From NCBI RefSeq assembly GCF_932526225.1, contig NC_064039.1, positions 11,364,139 to 11,428,138 on the forward strand: DNA of 64,000 nt, given 5' to 3'. The DNA comes from Nematostella vectensis. Its lineage: Eukaryota; Cnidaria; Anthozoa; Actiniaria; Edwardsiidae. Positions 1-11,933 of the stretch are shown in pieces. Under the pieces are notes generated by a model. The model had not been told where the DNA came from. It saw only the letters and a program-made list of their open reading frames with translations, and ran no database searches. Both the position numbers and the translations under genes were made by a program. Position 1 is the first letter of the stretch. Each line of letters opens with the position of its first letter.

Positions 1-523
1 AATTTTTGAATAAGGTTGGGTAGCAAAGATGGCCCACATTGGAGAGTATGAGGCCATTCACCAGAAAATTCCTTTCTCACTTGGTGAAGCCCAGACAAGG
101 AATTATCCCATTGAATCAACCTCAGCGTGCAAACATCCATAAGCACAGCATTAATTATGCCCGAAAAGACTTCATGATGTCCTAAGGCACTCTCCAGATG
201 TGAAAAAGCTGTAATTTTTAAGCAAATTACAAGCTAAACTGTTGTAAGCAAAAGGCTGTAGCAGTGCCGTCGCTAGAAAGAAAAGGCACCGCAGTGCATT
301 GTTGGAAACTTCAAGGCATACCGTCTTGGGTCAGCGGTAGCTTAGCTTAACTGGTAGTGTTGGACTTGAAATAGGGGGGAGGTTTCTGTTTTCAGTCTGT
401 TTTTCTTACAATGTTAGCTTAGCTTAACTGGTAGTGTTGGACTTGAAATAGGGGGGAGGTTTCTGTTTTCAGTCTGTTTTTCTTACAATGTTGCTCAAAA
501 GTACCCAGGAGTGAAAGGGTTAA
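1..523. mobile_element. Right-hand part of a TTAA-flanked dispersed repeat
   Basis: Resembles the right half of the element at 38,804-39,808: shared segments include 'cataagca..gcattaattatgcc', 'gatgtcct' and 'tctgttttcagtctgttttt'. It ends at GGAGTGAAAGGG followed by TTAA (520-523), the same kind of end as GGAGTCAATGGG-TTAA in the other copy. It continues beyond the left edge. Within it a 77-bp unit starting 'tagcttagcttaactgg' is present twice in tandem (338-491). TTAA target duplications are typical of piggyBac-type elements; no transposase is visible. Confidence 0.55.
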
Positions 524-608
524 TATAACTTAAGTTGACTTGTTTTCTTTTTATGCATGTTCCATTACTTGAACACCTCGTAACTTATATGTTTTTTTTT
601 TCATGCAG

Positions 609-3600
609 GGTGATCCACTTTGGAGTGCAAGAGTTTTAGTTGAAAATCCAGAAGCAGTGAAACAAGTACACAAAAGGTGATTTACAATCAAGCAATCAAT
701 CAATCTTTATTGAGCTGTTTCAGTTCATATATTAATAATGCATAGCTCTCAACCCAACTTGGACAGAAATCTTATGAATCAGGTGAAATTTAGTAAATAT
801 GTGAGAAAAAAAACTCTTAAAAGGCAATGCAGGTGAATACAGAAAATGTATGAACATTCTCACAAAAATTAGGCTTGTGATGAGTTCCTAAATCTTAAGC
901 TATGATAATGCTTGTTTGTTTTACTGCTGTTATCAACATAGCTGTCAACTCACCCACATTAGGCGGGTGTCACAAGATTTTGGACCTCATCACAAGTCTA
1001 ATTTTTGTGAGAATGTTAATACATCCTCTGTATTCACCTGCAAGAGAGCCAATCTCTTTGGTTTTTTTCAAATATTTACTGTATTGCAACCGATTTCACA
1101 AGATTTCTCTTCAAGTTGGGTAAACAAATATGTATCAATATTCTGTAAACACTCGCCAATGATTTACAAAAGCTAAATTGCCTTCTGGTTTTTGTAATTG
1201 AAATAAAATATTAAGATAATTCTAGGTGAAATACAGGCTTTGCCCAAAAACTGATAATCTTGCTATTTTTCCATACAAATCAAAGTATTCTCTAGCTGAA
1301 TGATACAAACTTACTACAGGACCTTCATACTGTTTGCTCCTATACTTTAATCTTAATTGATCATGACATGTTCATTATTTCCTAGTTTCCTGACTCATGG
1401 GTCTGACATTATCACTACAGCAACATACCAGGTAAGGAGAGTAGGTAGACTTGCCTTTATCCACCAGATAGCATGCACAATAAAGGAAGAGGAATTACAG
1501 CCATACTTAGATGACAGTGCCGTAGCAGTCCTTGAAATATTGGAGGGGCACAATACAGAAACAGAAAGAAAATATTGGGGAGCACAGCCATGCCCCTACT
1601 GGTCGTTTCCTTTTTGAAAATATTTTTTTGGGGGGGCACAAGCCCATAGTGCCCCACCCCCTGCTACGGCCCTGGATACTGAGATGTAGGAATGTCATCA
1701 GGCTCCTAGCCTATCCCTAGCCTACCATAAAAACAGACAGAGGACATAAACAAAATCAATAAAATTTGACCCCATGGGATAGCATTCTGGGTGAGGTCAC
1801 TGTCAATTCTTAACCCTTAAAGATAGCACATTATGTTGTTATTACGATGTGACGATTCACTGGCATGAGACCCCTACTTTTTTATTGAGAGTACCCCCAA
1901 TGATGATTCACTGGCATGAGACCCCTACTTTTATTGAGAGTCCCCCCAATGATGACCCACTGGCATAAGACCCCTACTTTTATTGAGCATCCCCCCCAAT
2001 GATGATCCACTGGCAAAAGACCCCCACTTTTTTTGAGAGTATCCCCCAATGATGATCCACTGGTATAAGACCCCTACTTTTATTGAGAGTACCCCCAATG
2101 ATGATCCACTGGCATAAGACCCTTACTTTTATTGAGAGTACCCCCCAATGATGATCCAATGGTATAAGACCCCTACTTTTATTGAGAGTCCCCCCAATGA
2201 TGATCCACTGGCATAAGACCCCTACTTTTATTGAGAGTACCCCCAATGATGATCCACTGGCATGAGACCCCTACTTTTATTGAGAGTCCCCCCCAATGAT
2301 GATCCACTGTCATAAGACCCCTACTTTTATTGAGAGTACCCCCAATGATGATCCACTGGCATGAGACCCCTACTTTTATTGAGAGTCCCCCCCAATGATG
2401 ATCCACCGGCGTAAGACCCCTACTTTTATTGAGAGTACCCCCAATGATGATCCACTGGCATGAGACCCCTACTTTTATTGAGAGTACCCCCCAATGATGA
2501 TCCACTGGCATGAGACCCCTACTTTTATTAAGAGTCCCCCCAATGAGGATCCACTGGCATAAGGCCCCTACTTTTATGGAGAATACCCCCCAACAAGGAT
2601 CCACTGGCATAAGGCCCCTACTTTTATTGAGAGTCCCCCCCAATGATGATCCACTGGCATGAGACGCTCCCAGCTCCTAGCACTACAGTGGGACATTGTG
2701 ACAAAAAAAAAAATAAATAAATAAATAAAAGTTTTTTTAATGACCAAGCAAAATGGTGGTCATTAAACAGAGACTATTGTTATATCTAGGTTCAATAGTA
2801 AGGTTGTGTCTTTCTCCAGGCAAGCATTAGTGGTTTCTGTAAACACCTTGGCGTGACAGCTGATGAGGCCAGGAAGCTGATTCAAAGAGGTGTTCATATA
2901 GCAAGAGAGTCTGTTGACGAATTCTGGGACAAGCACTCCAACTCAGTAAGACCTATAATTTCCATCAATTATGACTCCTTCTTATAACATACATTGAAAG
3001 TATTATATGTTTTATTTTGTATTCTTTCAAACCACAAAAGTTGTAGAAAATGGCCTTCAATTGGTGGTTCCCAGGTGGATTCCTATAAAATGAGGAGAAG
3101 GGGGGGGGGCTAATAAAAACCCATTTGTAACTTTTGCATATGTACTGAAATGGTTCATGGGATTCTTTTTAATAAATGGCCATTAATAAGGCCACAGGGT
3201 CATCCAAAAGGGAAGAATTTTCAACTTTCTGTCAGATGGGTTTCAAGCCTGTTTTTCATGAACGGGTTATCCGATTCTCAACAAGGTTGTCAACTAGGTT
3301 GGCAAAGGATGAGATCAATTTCGATCCTTTATGTTCAGCCATTAGTGACCAGAGATGAAGATGAACGAAGAAATAAAATTCCATAAAAATAATTTTATGT
3401 AAAAAGTCAGTTTCGATCACTAAACGAAAATAAATCTAGACTTCGAAAGGTACCATTTAAAAAACTGGTCTCAAATATATATTATGGTCTCTAACATCTC
3501 TACGCTTGTGGTGTCATCAGAAGCAAGGGTGATTGTTCTCTGAGTGGGGCTCTATCTCTACTGTGATCGGGGCTACAGTACTTTGGGGCGATTGTTCCTG

Positions 3601-6600
3601 ATACCCCAGAGACACTCTAGTAAGATTATGTCTAAAACTGGGTCCTAAATTTAGTTTGCTTTTCTAAATTGGGTATGTAAATGAAGGACTGTTGTCCTAA
3701 TACCCCCCTCCCCCTTAAATCTTCTGTAGTCTTAAATATCTTGTTTTGTCCAACTTTTAAATAAAATAATTTATTTCCCTCTCTTCAGGTTTGTTCAAAT
3801 GATAGAATCAAGCCCCAAGTTGCTGGATCAGTCTGCCCATATGGTGCATGTCAATCTGATGGCTCTGAGTACCATGGCAACTACGTGGATACCATGACCA
3901 TTAAGGTGATAGTTAAAAGCATAATGATAATCAACAATTATAAGATCAGCTATCCCCAATTCTTATTTATTACTAATAAAAATATGTTAAATTTTGTATA
4001 GCTTTAATTCTGTCAGTATTATAACTTGTTCAAAATGTTTTGACCCCACAATTGAAGGTATATAAGGGGTGAACAAATGGAGCTTTGAGGAAGGGGGAAG
4101 GAAGATTTTCCAAAAAAAAAATTCCTGTGTAGTGCACGGATGGGCAGACAAAAGAGTGTTATGAGAGAAAAAGCAATATAGAAAAGCAGTTTGAGCCATA
4201 AAAATATTTTGCAAGTAAAATTAAACATCCTTGAACAAGTCATTTGGATGGCTCTGCAAAAGCCCCCTCCCCCCAACTTCAGGCTTGGAGATATCTACCA
4301 GCATAAGAAGGTAAGAACCCTTTTCTTATCTCTGGTGGGTTTAACGCATTCTGTTTCTGTTCCATGAAGAATTTGATGGATTGGCATCGACCTCAAATAC
4401 AAGCTTTAGTAGAGACTGGCCTGGATCTGTTAGCATTTGAGACCATACCAGCACAGGTACATGTAATGCTTGTCCAGGCTGACATCAGTGTTTGTGCCTC
4501 TCTGTTTCCACATACTTACCTTTTTTTTTGTTTCAAGGCAAATCCCTGCCAGCATATGAAAATTTGCTGCTGTACATTTAACAAATTTTAAATATGAATT
4601 ATGTCTGTGCACCCCCTTTAGAAAATCCTTACCACACCACTGTTGGCACTAGTTGTGCATAAGCTTTTGTTGTATGTTGGTGCACTCCCCCTTAGAAAAT
4701 CCTAACATGCAGTTGTCCCTTGCCTGGATGATGCCAAGAGCCTTGGCACCGAAGAAGGGCAGGAAACTCCAAAGTTAGTAAATAGCCATTGAAAGGAAAA
4801 TTACCCCAAAATAATCTGGAAATCTACTATTTAAAGGAATACCTATCTGTTAGAATGCACAAATGGCCATTGTATGCCATTTTGTTTGTAAACATCTTTC
4901 CTAGCTTATTTTCTTTGTTTATAGAAAGAAGGTGAAGCCCTCGTACAGCTTCTGAAAGAATTCCCAGGGACAAAAGCATGGCTTTCTTATAGTTGTAAGG
5001 TGTGTTCTATCCTTTCTTGTAACCCCATCAGTTTTATATTTCCAATTAAATTTTTCTTTTTGATCAATTGTACTTGATGCAGGATGGATCCCACACTTCA
5101 CACAATGAAGACTTTGTGTCTGCAATCATGGCTGCCGTCGCTGACTCAGAACAGGTTAGATATGGGTGATAGGGTGCGTGTTGTGATGGATAGACTCTGA
5201 TGCCCAGGGTTCCTGGTGTTTTTTTTTATACCATATTAGGATTTGTTTGGAATAGTTCACCCCTGGGGGGGTCTCTCCAAAAAAGTAGACGATTGTGTGA
5301 TTGTCTTATTTCTTAGGGTATAACATTTCAACTAACTGCCATCCCTTAGGGGGTGTTGAAGGATTTTTCCAATCTTGCTATCTCTTAGGGTGTAAAATAG
5401 TCCAACTGCTATTCCCAAGGGGGTGTTAAACGTTTTCTTTTTTCGATACTGCTTTGTCTTAGGGTTAAAAATACCTTTCTGTTGACCACGCCATCCCTTA
5501 ATGTTAAAACGATTTTGTCGACGATCACCCCCGTCTTTTTTTTAACGGAGTCCCCCCCCCCCAGAAGTTCACCATTTTCTTTTGTTTTACCAAGTGAGGC
5601 TTTGTTGGACAGTGTTGGCATTGTTGGTGCAAGTCTTTAGAATAAAACATAGCCCAAACTAGATGAGAGGAACGTGACCACTGGTAGCGGTCAGTGTCAG
5701 TAATGTCGAGGGTCTGGGACCAAGGTAAAAGGGAGAGTGAAAGCAGGGAGTAATTGTCTTGTCCTTGTGATTTCTAGATCATAGCCGTGGGCAACAATTG
5801 TTGTTCACCCGTTTACGTCACGGTACGTATTTAAACGGTGGGAGGAGCCGGGGTAATTTCAAATAATAGAAATTAAAACAATGATGAAAAATATATTTCA
5901 GAAAAACAGAAGAATGATATTTTACAACTTTACAACTATAATTTCGGATTTCCCTTTGTCCCACTGATGCTTTTAAATCTCTACCCCGCATCTGCTCGCC
6001 CTCGGTGCTCGTTCTCTGGCACCCTGGTACTTTAAGAGCCCGAACGGTACTTGCTTACTCGGCATTGTTTTCGCTACTCGGCATTTGTTCGTTGCGCCTT
6101 TGGATGTTCAACGGTGCTACTCGGCATCCTCTCGCCGTCGGTGCTCGATCTCTGGCACCCGGTAATTTAAGAGCAAGAACGGTACTGGCTCAATTAAAAC
6201 AGTACTAAACAATAAAATCCTAGAATGATGAATGTGGTTTTTACTTTGTACTAGTGTAAACCTAAGTATCTCTTGTTTTCGTAGTCGTTAATTCGAAGAC
6301 TTAAACCCAAGACAACACTTCCAATCGTTATCTATCCAAACAAAGGAGAAGAATGGATAGACAGAAGGTATAGTGAGTTACTATTGCCGCCAAAAGCAAG
6401 CTCTTCATTTTTAAACAGCGCTCTCTACAAGGTCCCGCCGGTAGTGTCTTATGGCTTTTCTTGGTTCTTTTCCCCCCATATAGCTGCGCTCGCTCTTTTT
6501 TGCTGCCGATTGTTACAGGCTCATTTTAATTGTTGTGTTCTTATTTTAATTGTTTACGTGCTCAATTTCGCTTTTTTTATTGTTACGCGCTCATTTTAAT

Positions 6601-7856
6601 TGTTACGCGCTCATTTTAATTGCCACGCGCTTATTTAAATTGTTACGCGCTCATTTTTGTTACGCACTCATTTTTATTGTTATGCGTTTATTTTTATTGT
6701 TACGCGTTCATTTTGATTGCTACGCGTCCATTTTGATTGTAACGCGCTTATTTTGTTGTTACCCGCTCATTTAAATTGTTACGCGCTCATTTTTATTGTT
6801 ACGCGCTCATTTTGATTGTTACGAGTTCATTTTGATTGTTACGCGTTCATTTCGATTGTTACGCGCTAATTTTTGAAATTGTTACGCGTTCATTTCGATT
6901 GTTACGCGCTGATTTAAATTGCTACGCGCTCATTCTGTTTGTTACGCGTTCATTTCTATTGTTATGCGCTTATTTTGATCGTTACACGCTCATTTTGTTT
7001 GTTACGGGCCCTTTTGATTGTTACGCGTGCAGGGGCTTGTTGTTGCGCGCTCATTTTGATTGTTACGCACTATTTTGATTTTTACGCGCTCATTTTGTTT
7101 TACGCACTCGTTTTGTTTGTTTACGTTCTCTTTCCTTTATAATTCGCTGTCAAATTAATTGTATATGCGCTCTTATTGCTATAATTCGCTGTTTCTTATA
7201 ACGCATCCATTTTGATTTTTTATGCGCTCTTTTCTCTATAATTTGTTTCGCGTCTTCTTTGGCTTTTTATTTCGTATAATTTATCCCCATTGTAACTTGC
7301 TGATTTTCATCATTTTGCAAATTCTGTTGCTTCATTTTAACTTGTTGTATTCAGGTGGCAAGACACGGGCAATGTCCCGCCGGTAGTGTCTTATCTTGAC
7401 GAGTGGATTGATTCTGGTGCACAATGGATCGGTAAGAGCTTAGGATACTATGAAGCCAATAAAGACCGAGAAAACCCTGGGTAGGAGGATGGGCGTGCTT
7501 CGTGTAAGAATACCTGTCTGTCACGTTTCTTTTCGTCCCACTGATTCAATTACCGACTTAGTATTGAGGCTTGAAGAAACAAATCAGACATCCCAAGGCT
7601 AAGGAGACCTTGATTAAGAACCAAAATTTTGGGATTGAAGTTGCTTCTGGGGGCCTTGTGCATGGCCTGGCTAAAACGTGAGAAATCTCAAGTGTTGGGT
7701 TGTCTGGCTCTTCTTGTCTGCCTCGCATGGGCCAATTAAAGTAATTAATGTTCAATAATTTTTATTTCAGGTGGCTGTTGCCGCACATCTTTGACTGACA
7801 TTTCTGAAACACGGGCTGCAATAGCTAGGCGTACGAGCAAGCCAGGCATAGGCTAG
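609..7856 (+). CDS. Homocysteine S-methyltransferase family protein, 5'-partial (11 exons)
   Basis: Zinc-dependent methyltransferase of the homocysteine/betaine-homocysteine methyltransferase superfamily, expected to transfer a methyl group (S-methylmethionine is the usual donor in this branch) to homocysteine in the cytosol. Exons read as 609-676, 1386-1431, 2820-2945, 3789-3905, 4370-4456, 4925-4999, 5083-5154, 5778-5822, 6285-6367, 7355-7431 and 7771-7856. All junctions are GT-AG and the phases join, giving about 294 codons to a TAG at 7854. Family landmarks in order are DPLWSAR, SDIITTATYQ, SVCPYGA, GNYVD, DWHRPQIQ, LLAFETIP, the zinc-ligand motif GNNC in exon 8 and the terminal zinc-ligand motif GGCCRTS in exon 11. 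The usual family length is about 300-340 residues, so only the first exon or so is missing; it should lie beyond the left edge. Minisatellites sit in its introns at 1.86-2.66 and 6.5-7.1 kb. The methyl donor cannot be read from the sequence. Confidence 0.88.
1515..1678. mobile_element. Small GC-ended inverted-repeat element (MITE-like)
   Basis: A 160-bp segment in the second intron of the methyltransferase gene. It begins 'gtgccgtagcag' and ends 'ctgctacggccc', an imperfect terminal inverted repeat, with further internal complementarity around 'ggggcac' and 'gtgcccc' runs. It does not join to neighbouring exons as coding sequence. No clear target duplication was identified, so the family is unassigned. 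Confidence 0.4.
1857..2663. repeat. Minisatellite, ~49-bp unit, about 16 copies
   Basis: Tandem array in the intron between methyltransferase exons 2 and 3. The unit reads approximately 'gatgatccactggcatgaga', then 'cccctacttttattgagagt', then a C-run of 5-7 bases. Copies differ mainly in C-run length and in the 'gcatgaga/gcataaga' position. The array is open on the minus strand for long stretches, which creates spurious reading frames. Confidence 0.93.
5989..6190 (+). repeat. Two-copy direct repeat, ~65 bp units
   Basis: The segment at about 5989-6052 ('gcatctgctcgccctcggtg', 'ctcgttctctggcaccctgg', then 'aagagcccgaacggtact') recurs at about 6122-6190 with roughly 85-90% identity. The spacer contains further 'actcggcat' motifs. 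Intronic, no coding value seen. Confidence 0.7.
6525..7135 (+). repeat. Minisatellite, 20-bp unit (attgttacgcgctcattttg)
   Basis: About 30 tandem copies of a 20-bp unit, 'ttacgcgctcattttgattg', diverged by point changes (gcgctt, gcgttc, gcactc). It fills most of the intron between methyltransferase exons 9 and 10. The same unit forms the separate array at 14,130-14,575. Short open frames through it are repeat artefacts. Confidence 0.93.
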
Positions 7857-8723
7857 GTAGAGCTCACCATCTGACAAGACGACAGACCCTGATTTCTGCT
7901 CTTTATCAACGACCTGCAATAGCTAGGCACACAAGCAAGCCAGGCATAAACTAGGTAGCGCTCACCCATGTGCAAGACGGAAAATCCTACAGTCTGCCTT
8001 GTGCTGCTCTTTATCAATAGGGGCCTTACGGAAGACGAAGACGACAAGGAGAATGTGACCAAAAAATGGCGTTTATGACCTTAACCAAATATAAAGGCGA
8101 TGGCAGAAAACAATAGAAAACCCAAAGAAATGGACTCTGATACTTTTCCGCCGTTTTCTTCCAAATCACGACGTTGAAACTCCAAGTTTCATCGCCTAGA
8201 GCGAGGACGGGGATAAAAATGCTGAATGCTATGTAGAAATAAGGTCCAAGGCTTCGTTTTTTTCTGGAACTATCAAAACGGGTTAGTTTTAGGGATACTA
8301 TTTAAAGATTTTGCGCTTAGTACAAAAGCATTTTTAACTCACGCTCGCCTTGCCGTCGCAATATTTGTTGCGTAAGGCTCCCTAACTTCCCTTTACTCCC
8401 TCATTTATAGAATCCGTCAAAAGACAGTTTATCTCCAAGGCAGCAGGCTCTATGGGTAAACAATGTGTATCTATGGTAGCAAGGGTTTAAGCTTGACCAT
8501 TTCTCAAACCATGGATTGATACCTTTTTTTATTCGAATGAAATATGAATTTATTTGAAATGAAAACACAAGCACTCTTAGCAGTTTTATCATTGTTCAGC
8601 TACACAACAAGACATAACCTTTTGTCCAACAAATCAATTGCCAGAACTGCATATAAAGCAATAATTCAATTCCTCTTGATAACACAATGTCAATATCCCA
8701 AACTTTTTATGAATTGCAACAGT

Positions 8724-11686
8724 TTATCCAGACCCCTCCTCTTTAACTCCTGCATCTGCACAGGTGGTGGCACTGCCTGTATCATCCTCTTCCAGGTCAG
8801 GAAGAGAGAACCCCCCTGGCGAAAGGACTTCCTGCATGCAATCGGCACATGCACACTTCATGGGAATACACTCTTTAGATGACTTGGCTTCTGAATAAGG
8901 CATATCATTTAAAGTAGGATGACCTATGATGAAATATCCAAATTAATTCTATCAAGCTAAAATTGTAAATCGTTTGTAGGGTGGTTTTTATAAACCTATG
9001 GAACACACAAGCTTATGAAACCTAAAAACCACTGATAACCCCTAATACTTTAGTTCTCTTTAGTTCTAGCTATTGGCTACTACACTTTGACTATTAAACT
9101 TTGTATCACAGGCTCATAAAAACAAATTCTAACTGTAATTGTTACTATGTCTTCAACATGTAATTATCACTATCACAGATTTCTGTCTATTTTTTTTATA
9201 ACAAACCTGTTGTAAAGATTTTTTGCATTAGCTACATGCATATATTGCAAGTCTGTATTTTGTGAAGGGAAATCATACTAGAGTCCTGTCTTTATTGCTT
9301 GAGTGCACTGTCCTCCCACACGTTTCCCTAACCCATTAACTATGTACAAAACCACAAAAGATTCTTACTTGGAGACAATACCCTAACAGGGTGCCAAGGG
9401 TTTGGATTCAGGCAGACATTAGGTGGACCTTGTGCTTGGCTGATGAATTCCGAGTTCACATGTATGGTGGAGTCAGATGGTACCTGCCTGTGGACTGTCC
9501 CCATCATGGTAGTTCCAGCTTTTGTAAAATTTGGGACGTAGGGTATGTACTTTGGCTGGCGACACCAGCTAAAAATGTCATTGCTGTGACTGTTCAAGCG
9601 ACTAAATAGCATGAATGGGTAATTCCAGTTTTCCTCTTGTATGGATTTGGCTATTGAGGGTGTGCCTTGTGGGGGCGCAGCTTGAAGTGGTTTGCCTATG
9701 GGTGTGGCCTGAAAGGGTGTACATTGGAGATAGGTCACTTGAAGTGGCCTGCCTTGCATGGGTGTGGTTGGTGGGGGTATGCCTGTTAGAGCTTGCTTGG
9801 GTATCGGTGGTATTGAAGCATGGGTTGACCACATTACATTAGGTGTGGCTCCTGTAGGAATCTGAAATGCTGGTTTGTTCCTGTGATGCACATCATCTTT
9901 AAATGGATTCAATAAAATGACTGTCAAATAATATTTCTCGTATTCGTGCAGAAAATAACCCTATATCTGGTCATACAATCTCATTCATACATATACAAGA
10001 AAAGTTTTGCATAATACAGCTTACTTATGAATAGTGACAAATCATCTGGTGCAATCATTGTTGTTGCATTTGTTAGACAGTGGCAAGACTTGTATAAAAA
10101 CTCCGACGATATGAGAAAATGGAATATAAGTAACACCAGAATAACTTTTAGAGTGGTTTTCAAAATCCCGTGCCGCAACAAAATGTAGTTGTTAAAGTGC
10201 AATAGTCAAGACAGAACAAAAGAGAACGGGTGTCTACAAAACGAAGACCTAAAATCTAATACCTAAAACCTGTGACCCCAAAAGCTACGACCCCCCCCCA
10301 AAAAAAAAAAAAAAATACAGTTATTATTTAGTCTACCTTGTTTCCCAAATGGCTACACAGCGCGAAAGTTTCATATGGAGAAAATATTCTCATGTGCGCG
10401 CCAATGAACTATTTTTAATCGTCGTTTATTTGTCCATTAAAAATTGTAGTTGCACACATTTTTCAATACACGCTCCTTTGCCCGAAAAATTATCCCAAAA
10501 ACTCTCCCGGTAACCTAACAGACCCGACAATTACCGGTAATTTAGAAAAATGCCCCCAGAAAAGTTTTCGAAATCCCTGGCGAGGAAGAGTGTTTATCAA
10601 AACAAAGCTTTTGCGTAGCGTGCCGATACGGGTTCCCGACAAGTAAATTATAATTTCCATAGTTTATGAATAGATTGGCTAAATAGTTATTGAAATCCTA
10701 GTTTTGTCGATGTCTGTAGACAACTTGCACCCCAAAAATTGCTGTGGCATAGACATTTTTCGAAAGAAAGACAAGAACAAGTACAAGTACATAAAGTCTC
10801 ATTTTGTAGAAAAACTTCTAATAATTTCGCAAAGCTGTTTATATTTTTAGGCGCACTGTGACAGCTAAATGTCAAATCGGAAGGAAATCTGATAAAATGA
10901 TATAAGCCTTGATTGGCCCACTTTATACCGGATAGTGGAATGGTTTTCTCTGTGATGAAAATTTCTACAACTCGACAAAACTAGAACACGAAGCCATTTC
11001 CCGTTAGTTAGCGGGCAATTAAGATTTTGGAAGAAACACCCGAAAATGTTTCCGGGTGACATTCCGGTTTCTGAGTTTATCGGCGTTTTAAGAAACGACC
11101 ACCTGGAAACACAAGTAGTTCCCAATTTAAAAAAAAAAATTTGAATAAGCTTGTTATCTCATAAGGATCACTGATTCCACGTGAAACTTCCACGCTGTTT
11201 AGCCATTTTGGGAAACAAGTTAGGCTAAATAATAACGGCAAAATTTTGGGGGTTGTTGCTTTTGGAGTCGTAGCTTTTGGGGTCACAGGTTTTAGGTTTT
11301 AGGTCTTCGTTTTGTAGACACCCAAAAGAGAACAAAGATATTACAGTGTATTAGTACTAAATAAACTAAATAGTATTTCACGGGTTTTTGAAAACCACTC
11401 TATATTGTAGTGATTTAAACAAATTGGAAAAACTCTAAAAAAAAACGTATGCAAACAAGGCGGGACAAATTGTATTGATTCAATTTCTTGACTTGCCTTC
11501 TCTTTGCCGCTTTCTATTTTTCTCTTGAGCGATGCGCTTCTTATCTCTGTCAAATTCTGTTCGAATACATTTCTCACACGTGCAATTCCTGTATTTGCAA
11601 TGGCGTTTGTGATTTTTAAAGGGTACAACCTCATTATGACCGGAACACTTTCTACAGAATCGAATTCTCGAGGAAATCTCTTCCAT
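8724..11686 (-). CDS. DM-domain transcription factor (doublesex/mab-3 related)
   Basis: DNA-binding protein of the DMRT family, nuclear, typically acting in sex determination or cell differentiation. Three exons join in frame to 303 codons: 11686-11497, 9920-9369 and 8890-8724 (TAA at 8726-8724). Exon 1 carries the DM domain from about residue 9: CRKCSGHNEVVPFKNHKRHC followed by KYRNCTCEKC, containing the spaced Cys/His ligands of the intertwined zinc module and a basic recognition tail (DKKRIAQEKNRKRQ). The first donor reads GAAG|GCAAGT, so intron 1 would be a GC-AG intron. Exon 2 is Pro/Thr/Gln-rich and exon 3 encodes a short acidic tail (LPDLEEDD). The start ATG at 11686 lies just before the domain; an upstream in-frame start cannot be excluded. 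Intron 1 holds a 1.1 kb inserted element. The DM domain is certain, the exact downstream exon chain less so. Confidence 0.75.
10218..11333. mobile_element. Mutator-like non-autonomous element with 9-10 bp target duplication
   Basis: The element body spans 10228-11323 (1096 bp). It starts GGGTGTCTACAAAACGAAGA and ends with the reverse complement (11304-11323). The inverted arms continue inward through 'cctaaaacctgtgaccccaa'. It is flanked by identical 10-bp copies of AAAAGAGAAC (10218-10227 and 11324-11333). Long terminal inverted repeats plus a 9-10 bp target duplication fit Mutator-like elements. No transposase frame is apparent inside. It sits in the first intron of the DMRT gene. Confidence 0.85.
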
Positions 11687-11933
11687 CCTACCTTTACCCG
11701 AACAGTGTCGTTCGTGTCTGAGCAAGTTTGGGCAAATTCCCCGACACAGTCTAGCACATGTAGTCAGGTAATGTGTAAGAAAATACACCTTTATACAAAA
11801 GCACGCTATTACTCAAAAACAAAATTCTTATGATGAAAGGAGATCAGAAGTTGCATCAAAGTAAACTGCGAGAAACAGTTTGGAGGTTGTTTTGGGGTAT
11901 GAAAACTTTACGAAGAAAATGCGTTACGTACCG

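Noticed and set aside
1980-2643. Repetitive open frames on the minus strand
   Set aside because: They lie wholly in the 49-bp minisatellite and repeat the same peptide.
4282-4309. Candidate extra methyltransferase exon
   Set aside because: Flanked by AG and GTAAG, but its 28 bp would break the frame and interrupts a conserved block that joins directly from 3,905 to 4,370.
6550-7142. Possible CRISPR-like array of 20-bp repeats
   Set aside because: Units are directly contiguous with no unique spacers, in an intron of an animal gene; it is a minisatellite.
8544-8882. 112-codon plus-strand frame
   Set aside because: Mostly antisense to the last DMRT exon and lacks any recognisable family pattern.
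10022-10094. Candidate DMRT exon
   Set aside because: It has a good donor on the minus strand but no acceptor of the required phase and a weak pyrimidine tract; exons 11,497 and 9,920 join in frame without it.
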